Of a stretch of 8,143 bases of DNA, positions 1-7,315 are shown in pieces. This DNA comes from an uncultured Caulobacteraceae bacterium (GTDB taxonomy: Bacteria; Pseudomonadota; Alphaproteobacteria; Caulobacterales; Caulobacteraceae). Location of the stretch: NCBI GenBank assembly GCA_937952995.1, contig CALFYB010000191.1:1-8143 (forward strand), written 5' to 3'. Made by a program: the position numbers and the translations under genes. Numbering within the stretch: the stretch's first letter is position 1; every line of letters starts with the position of its first letter. The notes beneath the pieces are model-generated. The model was not told the DNA's origin. It was given only the letters and a program-made list of their open reading frames with translations, and did not search any database.

Positions 1-902
1 ACGGTCGGCTTGCCAAACAGGCCGACATGGGCTGGCAGGGGCGGCTTGGCCCGCACCATGCCGCGCTTACCTTCGAGGCTTTCCAGAAGGGCGGTTTCCT
101 CGCCGCAGACATAGGCCCCGGCCCCAACACGAAGCTCCAGCTCAAAGGTCCGGCCAGAACCCAGAACATCGGGGCCGATCAGTCCGGCCTCGTGCGCCAG
201 GACCAAGGCCTCGGCGAAGGTGACATTGGCGTGGGGATATTCTGAGCGCGAATAGACAAAGCCCTTGGTCGCGCCGACCGCGAGACCGGCAATGACCATG
301 CCCTCGATCAGGCAGAAGGGATCGCCTTCCAGCACCATGCGGTCAGCAAAGGTGCCGCTGTCGCCCTCGTCGGCATTGCAGACGATATATTTGCGGTCCG
401 CCGCAGCGTCGGCGACGGTCTTCCACTTGATGCCGGTCGGAAAGCCCGCCCCGCCGCGTCCGCGCAGGCCAGAGGCCGTGACCTCGGCCACCACCGCCTC
501 AGGCGTCATGGCCAAAGCCTTGGTCAGGCCCTGCAGACCGCCATGGGCGCGGTAGTCGTCCAGCGACAGGGGATCGACAATGCCGCAGCGGGCAAAGGTC
601 AGGCGCGTCTGGCGGGCCATGAACGGATGGTCTTCAGGACGGCCGATGCGCAGGGGGTGATCCGCGCCGCTCAGCAGGCCCGCTGCCAATAGTCCGGGCA
701 CGTCGGCGGGGGCCACTGGCCCATAGGCGATGCGGCCTTGAGCGGTCTCGACCTCAACCAACGGCTCCAGCCAGGTCATGCCGCGCGAGCCGGTGCGCAC
801 GATCTGCACGGCCTCGCCCGCCTGTTCGCGCAGAGCCTTGGCGACGCGGTCGGCACCCACCGCGAGGGCCGAGACATCCTTGGGGACAAAAAGGCGGATC
901 AT
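1..902 (-). CDS. fdsB: NAD-dependent formate dehydrogenase, beta (FMN/NADH-binding) subunit, 3' part missing
   Basis: This is the diaphorase subunit of a soluble, cytoplasmic molybdenum formate dehydrogenase. It passes electrons from the iron-sulfur clusters to FMN and on to NAD+, and is homologous to NuoF and HoxF. I translated 300 codons from ATG at 902; the gene runs off the left edge. Residues 1 to about 100 look like the cysteine-poor thioredoxin-like N-terminal domain of FdsB. The 51-kDa fold follows: the glycine-rich GLRGRGGAGFPTG motif (about 145-157), NADEGDSGTFADR (about 176-188), and GAGAYVCGEETALLESLEG (about 260-278). The DEGDSGTFADR form is typical of FdsB, whereas NuoF usually has a different sequence there. 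The C-terminal 4Fe-4S cysteines lie outside the window. The start overlaps the fdsG stop as ATGA, and a GAGGAAA ribosome site lies 7 bases upstream (910-916). The next gene off the edge should be fdsA. Confidence 0.92.
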   Translation of the reverse strand, partial: MIRLFVPKDVSALAVGADRVAKALREQAGEAVQIVRTGSRGMTWLEPLVEVETAQGRIAYGPVAPADVPGLLAAGLLSGADHPLRIGRPEDHPFMARQTRLTFARCGIVDPLSLDDYRAHGGLQGLTKALAMTPEAVVAEVTASGLRGRGGAGFPTGIKWKTVADAAADRKYIVCNADEGDSGTFADRMVLEGDPFCLIEGMVIAGLAVGATKGFVYSRSEYPHANVTFAEALVLAHEAGLIGPDVLGSGRTFELELRVGAGAYVCGEETALLESLEGKRGMVRAKPPLPAHVGLFGKPT

Positions 903-1390
903 GGCCGGGTTTCCTCGGCCACGGCCTCGATCAGGCTCATGCCATCGAGGCGGCCATGGGGCTCGCCATTGACCAGAGCCGCAGGGGCGGCGGCGCAGAG
1001 GCCAAGACAATAGACCGGCTCGACCGTGATCGCCCCGTCAAGGGTCGTCTCGCCCCATCCGATGCCCAAAGAGGCCAAGAGGAAGGTTGCAGCCTCGCGG
1101 CCTCCGACGGCCTGACAGGCCTCAGCGCGGCAGAGCTTGACCACGGTCTTGCCCGCCGGGGCGTCGCGGAAGTCGTGATAGAAGGTGACGACGCCGTGGA
1201 TCTCGGCACGGCTGCGGTTCAGGGCCTTAGCGACCATCGGGATGGCCTCAGATGGCACACAGCCGAAGGCGGCTTGCAGACCGTGCAGGATCGGCAGGGC
1301 CGGACCTTCGAGGCCCAGATGGGCATTGATGATCTCGGCGGCCCGATTTGGGTCCCAGTCCGCGACCAAATTGGTTGTTTTCGACGCCAT
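899..1390 (-). CDS. fdsG: NAD-dependent formate dehydrogenase, gamma (2Fe-2S) subunit
   Basis: A 163-residue protein of the NuoE/HoxE thioredoxin-like ferredoxin family, the 2Fe-2S electron-transfer subunit of the FdsABG formate dehydrogenase. The four cluster ligands are visible as C87-x4-C92 and C128-x3-C132, in the normal NuoE spacing. The helical N-terminal part carries the family motif HGLQAAFGCVP (about 36-46) and GVVTFYHDF (about 66-74), where NuoE proteins have a similar GVATFY segment. The length is normal. The ATG at 1390 is preceded by a strong ribosome site (GGAGGGG at 1394-1400). The TGA overlaps the fdsB ATG by 4 bases, so the two are translationally coupled in the usual fdsG-fdsB order. 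A NuoE of complex I is unlikely, because the adjoining subunit has the FdsB-type signature. Confidence 0.9.
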   Translation of the reverse strand: MASKTTNLVADWDPNRAAEIINAHLGLEGPALPILHGLQAAFGCVPSEAIPMVAKALNRSRAEIHGVVTFYHDFRDAPAGKTVVKLCRAEACQAVGGREAATFLLASLGIGWGETTLDGAITVEPVYCLGLCAAAPAALVNGEPHGRLDGMSLIEAVAEETRP

Positions 1391-1393
1391 TAG

Positions 1394-1400
1394 CCCCTCC
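1394..1400 (-). promoter_or_regulatory. Ribosome binding site of fdsG
   Basis: GGAGGGG reads on the minus strand just before the ATG at 1390, with the GGAGG core 5 bases from the start. It supports this start over later in-frame codons. Confidence 0.7.
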
Positions 1401-1446
1401 GGCGGGCCCTTTGGACCAACGAACCTCTTACTATCCTGTGTCTCGC

Positions 1447-1463
1447 GTCACGTGCTTTGTGAC
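1447..1463. repeat. Inverted repeat upstream of fdsG, possible operator
   Basis: GTCAC (1447-1451) and GTGAC (1459-1463) form a perfect 5-base inverted repeat with a 7-base spacer, about 57 bases before the fdsG start. The 163-base gap between ybaL and fdsG is the only place in the window where an fds promoter could lie, apart from read-through from ybaL. I found no convincing -35/-10 pair. The arms are short, so chance is a real alternative. Confidence 0.25.
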
Positions 1464-1553
1464 AATGATCAATGTGCCACCATGCGAAAATTCGATGGGG
1501 CGCTAAGCCTTAGGGTACCCGGCCTGAAGCCTGCGGCTCATTGCTTTTGCTCC

Positions 1554-3197
1554 TCAGGCTTTCGGAAGCACGCTGGGGATGGCACGGTCCAATATGCCAC
1601 GCGCCAATTCGCGCTCGTCAAGGATCGTCAGACTGGCGCCAAGACTGGTCAGGTGCTCGACCTCCGGTTCGGAATGGGCTCTGGCCACCACCGACAGCGC
1701 GGGATTGGCCCGATGCGCCTGCTCGACAATTTGCCCAGCCTCAAAGGCGTTTGGAATGGCGACGATCAGGCGCGACGCATCGGCCAGATTGGCCCGGCGA
1801 AGGACGCTGGGATCGGCTGCATTACCGCCAATGGCCTCAAAACCCGCCGCGATCGCCTTGCCCACGGCATCGTCGCTGTTGTCAATCACCAGAACAGGCA
1901 TGCCAGCCGCCGAGAGGCCCTCAGCGACCGCCGAACCGACACTGCCAAAACCAATCAGGATGGTGTGACCCATCAAGGGCGAAATCGCCATCTGCGCAGC
2001 CTTCGCCTGCTGAGCCGCTTGGTGGTCAGAGATCCTCAAGGCTAGGGCCAGCAGTGGCGGATTGGCGATGATCGAGACAATGGCTGCGGCCAGGATGAGG
2101 TCCCGTCCCTCTTGCGGCAGCAGCCCCAAGCCAACACCCAACCCCGACAGGATAAACGAGAACTCGCCGATCTGAGCCAGGCTACCCGCCACGGTGAAGG
2201 CCGTCTCGCCCTTGCGTCCCGCCAGATGTAGCAGGGCCAGTGACACCCCGAACTTGCCCGCCAGAATGATCGCCACGGTCCCCAGCAAGTGCCAAGGATG
2301 GGAAATCAGGACCATCGGGTTGAACAACATCCCCACCGACACGAAGAACAGCACGGCAAAGGCATCGCGCAGGGGGAGTGTCTCTTCTGCCGCACGCTGG
2401 CTCAGCTCCGACTCGCTCAAGATCATGCCAGCGAAGAATGCGCCCAACGCGAAGGACACGTCGAACAGGGCGGAGGCCCCAAAGGCTATCCCCATGGCGA
2501 TCGCCAGAACGGCCAATCGAAACAGCTCCCGCGAGCCGGTATGGGCCACATAATGCAGGACCAGCGGGATCACGCGCTTGCCCACGATCAGCATGAAGGC
2601 AATGAAGGCGGCGACCTTTCCAAGGGTTTGGGCCAGCGCCAGGATCAGGCTGCTCGCCGACTGTTCGGGATGGCTGAGGGACTGGGCCAGTACCGGCAAA
2701 AGAACCAGAGCGAGGACCATGACCAGATCCTCGATGATCAGCCAGCCCATGGCGATGCGGCCCCGCTCGGTCTGCATGATCCGGCGGCTCTGCAAGGTGC
2801 GTAGCAGTACCACCGTACTGGCGACTGAAAGCGACAGGCCGAAGACCAGACCCGCCGCCGGTGACCATCCGAAGGCTCGGCTCAATAGGAAGCCGAGACC
2901 TGTGGTGACCGCCATCTGCCCCAAGGCTCCGGGGATGGCGACCATCCGAACGGACAGCAGGTCCTTAAGGGAGAAATGCAGGCCGACGCCGAACATCAGC
3001 AAGATCACGCCGATCTCTGCCAGCTCAGTAGCGAGCTTGGGGTCCGCGACCCAGCCGGGGGTAAAGGGGCCGACCACGACCCCAGCCAGCAAATAGCCGA
3101 CCAAGGGCGACAGCCTCAGCCGCTGGGCTAACAGACCCAGAACAAAGGCTATGCCAAAGCCCGCTGTGATGATCGCGATCAAAGGCGTTTCGTGCAA
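1554..3197 (-). CDS. ybaL: YbaL-type CPA2 cation:proton antiporter with RCK domain
   Basis: A 547-residue inner-membrane protein of the monovalent cation:proton antiporter-2 family, closely resembling E. coli YbaL along its length as I recall that sequence (similar start with TPLI, then RLRLSPLVGYLLAGV and LAEIGVILLMFGVGLHFSLKDL). Residues 1 to about 390 are the Na+/H+ exchanger fold with many hydrophobic helices, including GWLIIEDLVMVL (151-162, acidic pair E156-D157) and LFDVSFALGAFFAGMIL (244-260). Residues about 410-540 form a cytoplasmic RCK/TrkA-N nucleotide-binding domain: GFGSVG (416-421) and D439 at the end of the second strand. The likely role is K+ or Na+ efflux coupled to proton entry, gated by a nucleotide; the ion is not shown by sequence. 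The start is TTG at 3197: an in-frame TAA lies at 3213-3215 and the N-terminus matches YbaL, so no upstream ATG is possible. GAGG stands 8 bases ahead of it. Confidence 0.9.
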   Translation of the reverse strand: MHETPLIAIITAGFGIAFVLGLLAQRLRLSPLVGYLLAGVVVGPFTPGWVADPKLATELAEIGVILLMFGVGLHFSLKDLLSVRMVAIPGALGQMAVTTGLGFLLSRAFGWSPAAGLVFGLSLSVASTVVLLRTLQSRRIMQTERGRIAMGWLIIEDLVMVLALVLLPVLAQSLSHPEQSASSLILALAQTLGKVAAFIAFMLIVGKRVIPLVLHYVAHTGSRELFRLAVLAIAMGIAFGASALFDVSFALGAFFAGMILSESELSQRAAEETLPLRDAFAVLFFVSVGMLFNPMVLISHPWHLLGTVAIILAGKFGVSLALLHLAGRKGETAFTVAGSLAQIGEFSFILSGLGVGLGLLPQEGRDLILAAAIVSIIANPPLLALALRISDHQAAQQAKAAQMAISPLMGHTILIGFGSVGSAVAEGLSAAGMPVLVIDNSDDAVGKAIAAGFEAIGGNAADPSVLRRANLADASRLIVAIPNAFEAGQIVEQAHRANPALSVVARAHSEPEVEHLTSLGASLTILDERELARGILDRAIPSVLPKA

Positions 3198-3214
3198 TGT
3201 CAGCGCCTCGGGTT

Positions 3215-3251
3215 ACAGTCTGGAACCAAGATACCAGCTAGTTTGGACTGT
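3215..3251. repeat. Imperfect inverted repeat upstream of ybaL
   Basis: ACAGTC (3215-3220) and GACTGT (3246-3251) are perfect 6-base inverted arms. CCAA (3226-3229) and TTGG (3243-3246) lie inside them and partly share a base with the outer arm. It ends about 18 bases before the ybaL TTG, in the 135-base gap that must carry the ybaL promoter. It could be an operator, or a bulged hairpin in the leader. No clear -10/-35 pair was found in this gap. Confidence 0.25.
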
Positions 3252-3332
3252 AGCCTATCGCAAAACCAAGAGCTTAAGGGGAAAATGGTCTAGCGTCCTC
3301 GCTCCTAGGTGGCTGCAGGCTTTCCCGTTGGC

Positions 3333-3683
3333 TTAAAGCTTCAAACCAAAACGTGGGCCGATCCAAGTCATCAGGGCATAGAGGCCGATGGTGAGCAGGC
3401 AGCCTGCGGCCAGGGCGGGCCAAAACCCGATGCCGCGCCGCAAGAGGGCCGGGATCAAAAGGAACATCGGCAAAGACGGCAGGACATACCAGACCGTCGC
3501 TTCAACGTGATCCGCGATAAGGCTAGAGGACTGTCCCCCACGCCAAAGCCAGATCATGCCGAGGATCGAGACCAGCGGCAAAGAGGCGATCAGGGCCCCA
3601 AAGCCAGGCTGGCGCTTGGCCACCTCGGACACGATGGCGATGATGAGGCCAGAGATCAGGGCCTTAAGGACAAGATAGAGCAT
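3333..3683 (-). CDS. DUF3147-type small integral membrane protein
   Basis: A 116-residue, very hydrophobic protein with about four predicted membrane helices: LYLVLKALISGLIIAIVSEVA near the N-terminus, FGALIASLPLVSILGMIWLW, VLPSLPMFLLIPALL, and AALAAGCLLTIGLYALMTWI. The pattern and length fit the DUF3147 family, whose function is not established. I chose ATG at 3683, which has a weak AAGAG ribosome site. A GTG at 3698 in the same frame would add five residues but has no ribosome site. It begins 36 bases after the MFS stop codon, in the same direction and with no visible terminator between, so co-transcription with the transporter is likely. No catalytic motif is seen. Confidence 0.72.
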   Translation of the reverse strand: MLYLVLKALISGLIIAIVSEVAKRQPGFGALIASLPLVSILGMIWLWRGGQSSSLIADHVEATVWYVLPSLPMFLLIPALLRRGIGFWPALAAGCLLTIGLYALMTWIGPRFGLKL

Positions 3684-3719
3684 GGCTCTTGCTATCACGC
3701 CGACAGGGGGCGCGTAAGG

Positions 3720-5036
3720 TTAGGCGGCTGCCTCTTGCGCGTCGATCTTGGCGCGATCCTCTTTGGACCACAAACCGGCAAGGAAGAAGGCAGGAAGGGC
3801 CAAGGCCGATAGGCCGACACCAACCAGAACCGACGCCGTGTAGGGCTCAGCAAACCCAGCCTGACGGAACTGATCAATCGCCCATCCTGCACCTGTGACG
3901 CCCACACCCATGCCAATGCAGTTCAGGCAGAGGATATAGAACCCCGTCACCGTCGCGCGGGAGTCTTTCGAGGCCAGTTCCTGCACGGTGGAGAAGGTCG
4001 GGCCATAGAAGGCAGCGAGTTGGAACACGCCAATTCCTAGACCGATGTTGAAGATCAAGCTGCCCGGATCAGCCAGACGATAGGCAATCGAAAGTGGCAT
4101 GATGGCCAGCATCATCCAGAACAGCATCATCGGCCGTCCGGTCTTCATATGGCGCTGCCACCAATCGCCCAACATGCCGCCGAAAAGATTGCCCGCTAAG
4201 CCTGCCACAACGGTGACATAGCCCGACAGGCGCGCGATCTCGCCCTTTTCAAAGCCACGCTCGACCACGAACCAAAGTTGATCAAACTGAGCGGCACCGA
4301 CGGCAAAGTGCAGCGCAACACCCCCGCACATGGTCGCGACCAGCGCCCTCGACCGTCGCAAGGCAACGATCAGCTGGGCGATTTGAGCGGCAAAGCCCAT
4401 ACCCGTGCCCGGTTGCCGGACCGGAACCTTGCGCGGCTCATGAACGGTCAGCATCAGCAGCGACAGGATCAGTCCCAAGGCCCCAAGCGCATAGAAACAG
4501 TTGCGCCAGCCAATGGCGGGTCCCAGATAGCCCGCAAGCAGCAAGCCCGCACCAGTGCCTATGGGAACGCCCGTATAGTAGATGGCCGCGACCAGACCCA
4601 TGCGCGAGCGTGAAAAGCGGTCCGCTAGCAACGACATGGCCGAAGGGGTCAAGGCTGACTCGCCGATACCGATCAAGGCCCGCGGTATCGCCAAGGACAC
4701 AAAGCCTCGCGCCGCGCCGGATGCAGCGGTCAGGACGCTCCAGATGGCGATGGCTCCTGCGATCAGCTTTGGCCGATTGGATAGGTCTGCGAGCATGCCC
4801 ATGAACAGCCCTGCCACCGCATAGAAAAGCAGAAAAACCAAACCGGTGAGAAGGCCATATTGCGTGTCGGTGAGGTTCAGAGCCGGCTTAAGATAGTTGG
4901 CAAAACTCGCGAGTAAATTTCGATCAACGAAGTTGAGCGCGTTGGTCACGGTCAAAAGAAGCAGCAGACCATAGGGCGCTGAGTTGACAAGACGGTCCGA
5001 CTGCTCGTCCGAATTACGGTCCATAACCTCACCCAT
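3720..5036 (-). CDS. Spinster-like MFS transporter
   Basis: A 438-residue major facilitator protein with twelve likely membrane helices, in the inner membrane. Visible motifs are NFVDRN in helix 1 (35-40), the MFS loop signature GMLADLSNRPK between helices 2 and 3 (80-90), RALIGIGESALTPSA in helix 4 (119-133), and the repeat of the loop motif in the second half (GNLFGGMLGDWWQR). The helix 1 and helix 4 motifs are typical of the Spinster-like group, often linked in bacteria to organic anion or lipid-like substrates; the cargo cannot be read from sequence. ATG at 5036 has AAGGGGAC 8 bases upstream. A second ATG at 5024 with GTGAGG is also possible and would shorten the protein by four residues. 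It is transcribed divergently from the copper monooxygenase gene and leads into the DUF3147 gene. Confidence 0.88.
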   Translation of the reverse strand: MGEVMDRNSDEQSDRLVNSAPYGLLLLLTVTNALNFVDRNLLASFANYLKPALNLTDTQYGLLTGLVFLLFYAVAGLFMGMLADLSNRPKLIAGAIAIWSVLTAASGAARGFVSLAIPRALIGIGESALTPSAMSLLADRFSRSRMGLVAAIYYTGVPIGTGAGLLLAGYLGPAIGWRNCFYALGALGLILSLLMLTVHEPRKVPVRQPGTGMGFAAQIAQLIVALRRSRALVATMCGGVALHFAVGAAQFDQLWFVVERGFEKGEIARLSGYVTVVAGLAGNLFGGMLGDWWQRHMKTGRPMMLFWMMLAIMPLSIAYRLADPGSLIFNIGLGIGVFQLAAFYGPTFSTVQELASKDSRATVTGFYILCLNCIGMGVGVTGAGWAIDQFRQAGFAEPYTASVLVGVGLSALALPAFFLAGLWSKEDRAKIDAQEAAA

Positions 5037-5063
5037 CGCACCGTCCCCTTCGGAGATCTTGGT

Positions 5064-5090
5064 TGTTCAACCATAGAGACCGCTGTTCAA
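5064..5090. repeat. Direct repeat pair TGTTCAA with 20-base period
   Basis: TGTTCAA occurs at 5064-5070 and again at 5084-5090, exactly 20 bases apart, which is close to two helical turns, so both copies face the same side of the DNA. The first copy lies inside a short inverted repeat, GGTTG-TT-CAACC (5061-5072). The pair is in the divergent intergenic region, 28 bases from the MFS start, where a regulator of either gene could bind. No known binding motif is recognised. Confidence 0.3.
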
Positions 5091-5134
5091 AGGACCGTCA
5101 ACGCCGATCTTCAGCTTGCGATCTGTGAAAATTG

Positions 5135-5147
5135 GCGCAAAATGCGC
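5135..5147. repeat. Inverted repeat GCGCA-AAA-TGCGC in divergent promoter region
   Basis: A perfect 5-base inverted repeat with a 3-base spacer, about 75 bases upstream of the monooxygenase ATG. It overlaps weak promoter-like elements on the plus strand: TTGGCG at 5132-5137 and GCTTATGC at 5148-5155 loosely resemble a Caulobacter-type sigma-73 pair, and TTGCGA at 5116-5121 with CAAAAT at 5138-5143 is a weak sigma-70 pair. None is strong enough to call a promoter. Confidence 0.25.
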
Positions 5148-5220
5148 GCTTATGCCGCGATAATGGATCGACGTCGTCTCGACCATGCGACAGCGGCACC
5201 GACAGGGGCGAGAGCACGCG

Positions 5221-7314
5221 ATGAGCAAGATTTGGGTTCGGGCTGGGATGGCGCTTGCCGTCGCCGCGGCCGTCATGGGTTTCGGCATCACCTCCACCAA
5301 GGGCGTCGCGCCCTCTAGCCTGGTGGCCAGCGAGCAAACGCCTTGGGGTCCGGCCAAGGTCGATAATTTCCGCCTGACCGACCAGAACCTCCTGTCCAAA
5401 GAGCTCTATCGGATGAGCGATGCCTCTGCGGTGGTGATCATCACCGTGCAGAATGGTTGTCCGATCTGCCGCAACACCGGTCCAGCCGTGAAGGCGCTGA
5501 TGTCGTCTTTTGCGGGCAAGGGCGTTGAGTTCATGATGCTCAACTCCACCCCCGCCGACACGCGCGAAGAGATTTTGGCCGAAGCCAAGGCCTATGGCTA
5601 TGACCTGCCGATCCTGTTGGACCGCAACCAACTGGTCGGCGAGCAGCTGGGCGTCACGCGCACCGCTGAGGTCATCATTATCCAGCCCAAGACCTGGAAG
5701 GTCATCTATCGCGGTCCCATCGACGACCGCGTGACCTATGAGCGCCAGCGCGCCAAGGCGACCAAGACCTGGGCCGCCGATGCCCTGACCGCGCTCTTGG
5801 CTGGCAACACCACCAAGGTGGCTTGGCAGAACCCCGAAGGCTGCCTGATCGACATTGCTGGCAACAGCAAGGTCGCCGCCGCCAAGGTCTCCTATGCCCA
5901 CGACATTGCGCCGATCATTCAGGCCAAGTGCGTCGCCTGTCACCAGCCCGGTGGCATCGGTCCCATGCCCCTGACCAACTATCAGCGCATCAAGAGCTTC
6001 TCGCCGATGATCCGCGAAGTGCTGCGCACCCAGCGTATGCCGCCTTGGCGCGCCGATCCGTCGGTGGGCAAGTTCCATGACGATAAGAGCCTGAGCGGCG
6101 AACAGATCCGTACCCTGGTCCACTGGATCGAGGCAGGCGCACCGCGCGGTGAGGGCGACGACCCAATCGCGGCTGTGGCCTATCAGGCGGAAGAATGGCC
6201 TCTGGGCAAGCCGGACCTGATCTTGGACCTGCCGGCCTATGACATTCCAGCCTCTGGCATTGTCGACTATCAGCGTCCCTTCGTGCTGAACCCGCTGCCT
6301 GAGGGCAAGTGGCTGCGCGCCTCGACGGTCAAGGTCGATAATCGTCAGTCCGTGCACCACATCCTAACCGGCTATCTGACCACCCCGCCCGCTCCCGGCC
6401 AACCGGCCAATGAGAGCCAGTGGGGCGCGTCGGTCGGCGGCTATGCCGTGGGTGCCGAGTCCATTGTCCAGCCCGACGATATTGGCGTCTATCTGCCATC
6501 GGGCGGTGCCATTGGCTTCCAGAACCACTACACCCCCTTTGGGCGGGCTGTGACCGAGAAGTCCAAGATTGCGCTGTACTTCTATGACAAGAAGCCATCG
6601 CAGATGATGCATAATTCGGTGATCGCCAATCCGAACATCACGATCCCACCGAACGAAGAGAACTGGCAGCAGTCGGCCTATCTGACCTTCCCCAAGGACG
6701 CGATCCTCTACGGGGCCTTCCCGCATGCCCACTATCGCGGGTCGTCGTCTCAGCTGTGGATCCAGTATCCCGATGGGGCCAAGAAGCTGCTCCTGTCCCT
6801 GCCGCACTATGACTTCAACTGGCAGCGGGAGTTCCAATTTGCCGATCCGATCAATGTTCCAGCCGGATCAAAGCTGATCGCCATCTACACCTATGACAAT
6901 TCCAAGCGGAACCCGGCCAATCCAGACCCGAACCGCACGGTGCCATGGGGCGACCAGTCCTTTGACGAGATGCTCTATACGGCTCTGCGCTATCGCTGGG
7001 CCGGTGAGACCTCTGACGCTCCGAATGACTTCGACGCCTTGCTAAACAAGAACCGGATGTTCGGGATCTTGGACACCAATATGGATGGCAAGCTCGAAAA
7101 GTCCGAAGCGACGGGTCGGATGGGGGCCATGATCGCCGCCAATTTCGAGAAGATCGATATGGCCAACAAGGGCTACATCACCCCTGAAGGCCTCAGCGCC
7201 GTGCTCGACATGGTCTATAAGAGCCGCCGGTCCAAGCCTGCTGCGCCTGCCGCAACCGGTGACAAGACGACGGCGGCTCCGGTCGCAGCCACCCCAGCCG
7301 CGCCAAAGGGCTAA
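5221..7314 (+). CDS. Exported redoxin-cytochrome c-copper monooxygenase-EF-hand fusion protein
   Basis: A 697-residue multidomain protein. Residues 1 to about 28 are a basic start and hydrophobic stretch (signal peptide or N-terminal anchor), so it should act in the periplasm. Residues about 45-210 are a thioredoxin-like redoxin domain with C80-P-I-C83 and a late C208. Residues about 220-320 are a c-type cytochrome domain: heme motif C237-V-A-C240-H241, with M273 in RMPPW as the probable axial ligand. Residues about 335-610 match the PHM/DBM type II copper monooxygenase fold. H379, H380 and H436 fit the first copper site; H502, H504 and M584 (in DEM) fit the second. Residues 618-629 are a canonical EF-hand loop, followed by a degenerate second loop at 646-657 and an Ala/Pro-rich tail. 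The family hydroxylates C-H bonds using O2 and external electrons; the substrate here is unknown. The ATG at 5221 has GAGAG 6 bases upstream; the in-frame ATG at 5185 would put charged residues before the signal and has no ribosome site. Confidence 0.9.
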   Translation: MSKIWVRAGMALAVAAAVMGFGITSTKGVAPSSLVASEQTPWGPAKVDNFRLTDQNLLSKELYRMSDASAVVIITVQNGCPICRNTGPAVKALMSSFAGKGVEFMMLNSTPADTREEILAEAKAYGYDLPILLDRNQLVGEQLGVTRTAEVIIIQPKTWKVIYRGPIDDRVTYERQRAKATKTWAADALTALLAGNTTKVAWQNPEGCLIDIAGNSKVAAAKVSYAHDIAPIIQAKCVACHQPGGIGPMPLTNYQRIKSFSPMIREVLRTQRMPPWRADPSVGKFHDDKSLSGEQIRTLVHWIEAGAPRGEGDDPIAAVAYQAEEWPLGKPDLILDLPAYDIPASGIVDYQRPFVLNPLPEGKWLRASTVKVDNRQSVHHILTGYLTTPPAPGQPANESQWGASVGGYAVGAESIVQPDDIGVYLPSGGAIGFQNHYTPFGRAVTEKSKIALYFYDKKPSQMMHNSVIANPNITIPPNEENWQQSAYLTFPKDAILYGAFPHAHYRGSSSQLWIQYPDGAKKLLLSLPHYDFNWQREFQFADPINVPAGSKLIAIYTYDNSKRNPANPDPNRTVPWGDQSFDEMLYTALRYRWAGETSDAPNDFDALLNKNRMFGILDTNMDGKLEKSEATGRMGAMIAANFEKIDMANKGYITPEGLSAVLDMVYKSRRSKPAAPAATGDKTTAAPVAATPAAPKG
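7305..7310 (+). promoter_or_regulatory. Ribosome binding site of the downstream redoxin gene
   Basis: AAAGGG lies inside the last codons of the monooxygenase gene, 5 bases before the ATG at 7316. With the stop codon ending one base before that ATG, it points to translational coupling. It also selects 7316 over an upstream in-frame ATG at 7259, which lacks a signal peptide at its N-terminus. Confidence 0.65.
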
Positions 7315-7315
7315 G

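Noticed and set aside
1185..2045. A 286-codon plus-strand open frame across fdsG, the gap and the end of ybaL
   Set aside because: It is antisense to two clear genes, and its translation is rich in Arg and shows no fold or motif.
2182..2868. A 228-codon minus-strand frame inside ybaL
   Set aside because: It is an out-of-frame reading of the ybaL coding sequence, whose own frame is intact and matches the family throughout; it is not a sign of a frameshift.
5159..5164. GATAAT as a -10 element for the monooxygenase gene
   Set aside because: The only -35-like hexamer nearby (TTGGCG at 5132-5137) is 21 bases away, which is too far for a normal sigma-70 promoter.
5185..5220. N-terminal extension of the monooxygenase from ATG at 5185
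   Set aside because: It would add 12 mostly charged residues before the signal sequence, and there is no ribosome site before it; ATG at 5221 is the better start.
5098..6360. A 420-codon open frame on the minus strand opposite the monooxygenase
   Set aside because: It lies antisense to strongly recognisable redoxin and cytochrome motifs, its translation has no recognisable domain, and long antisense frames are common in GC-rich genes.
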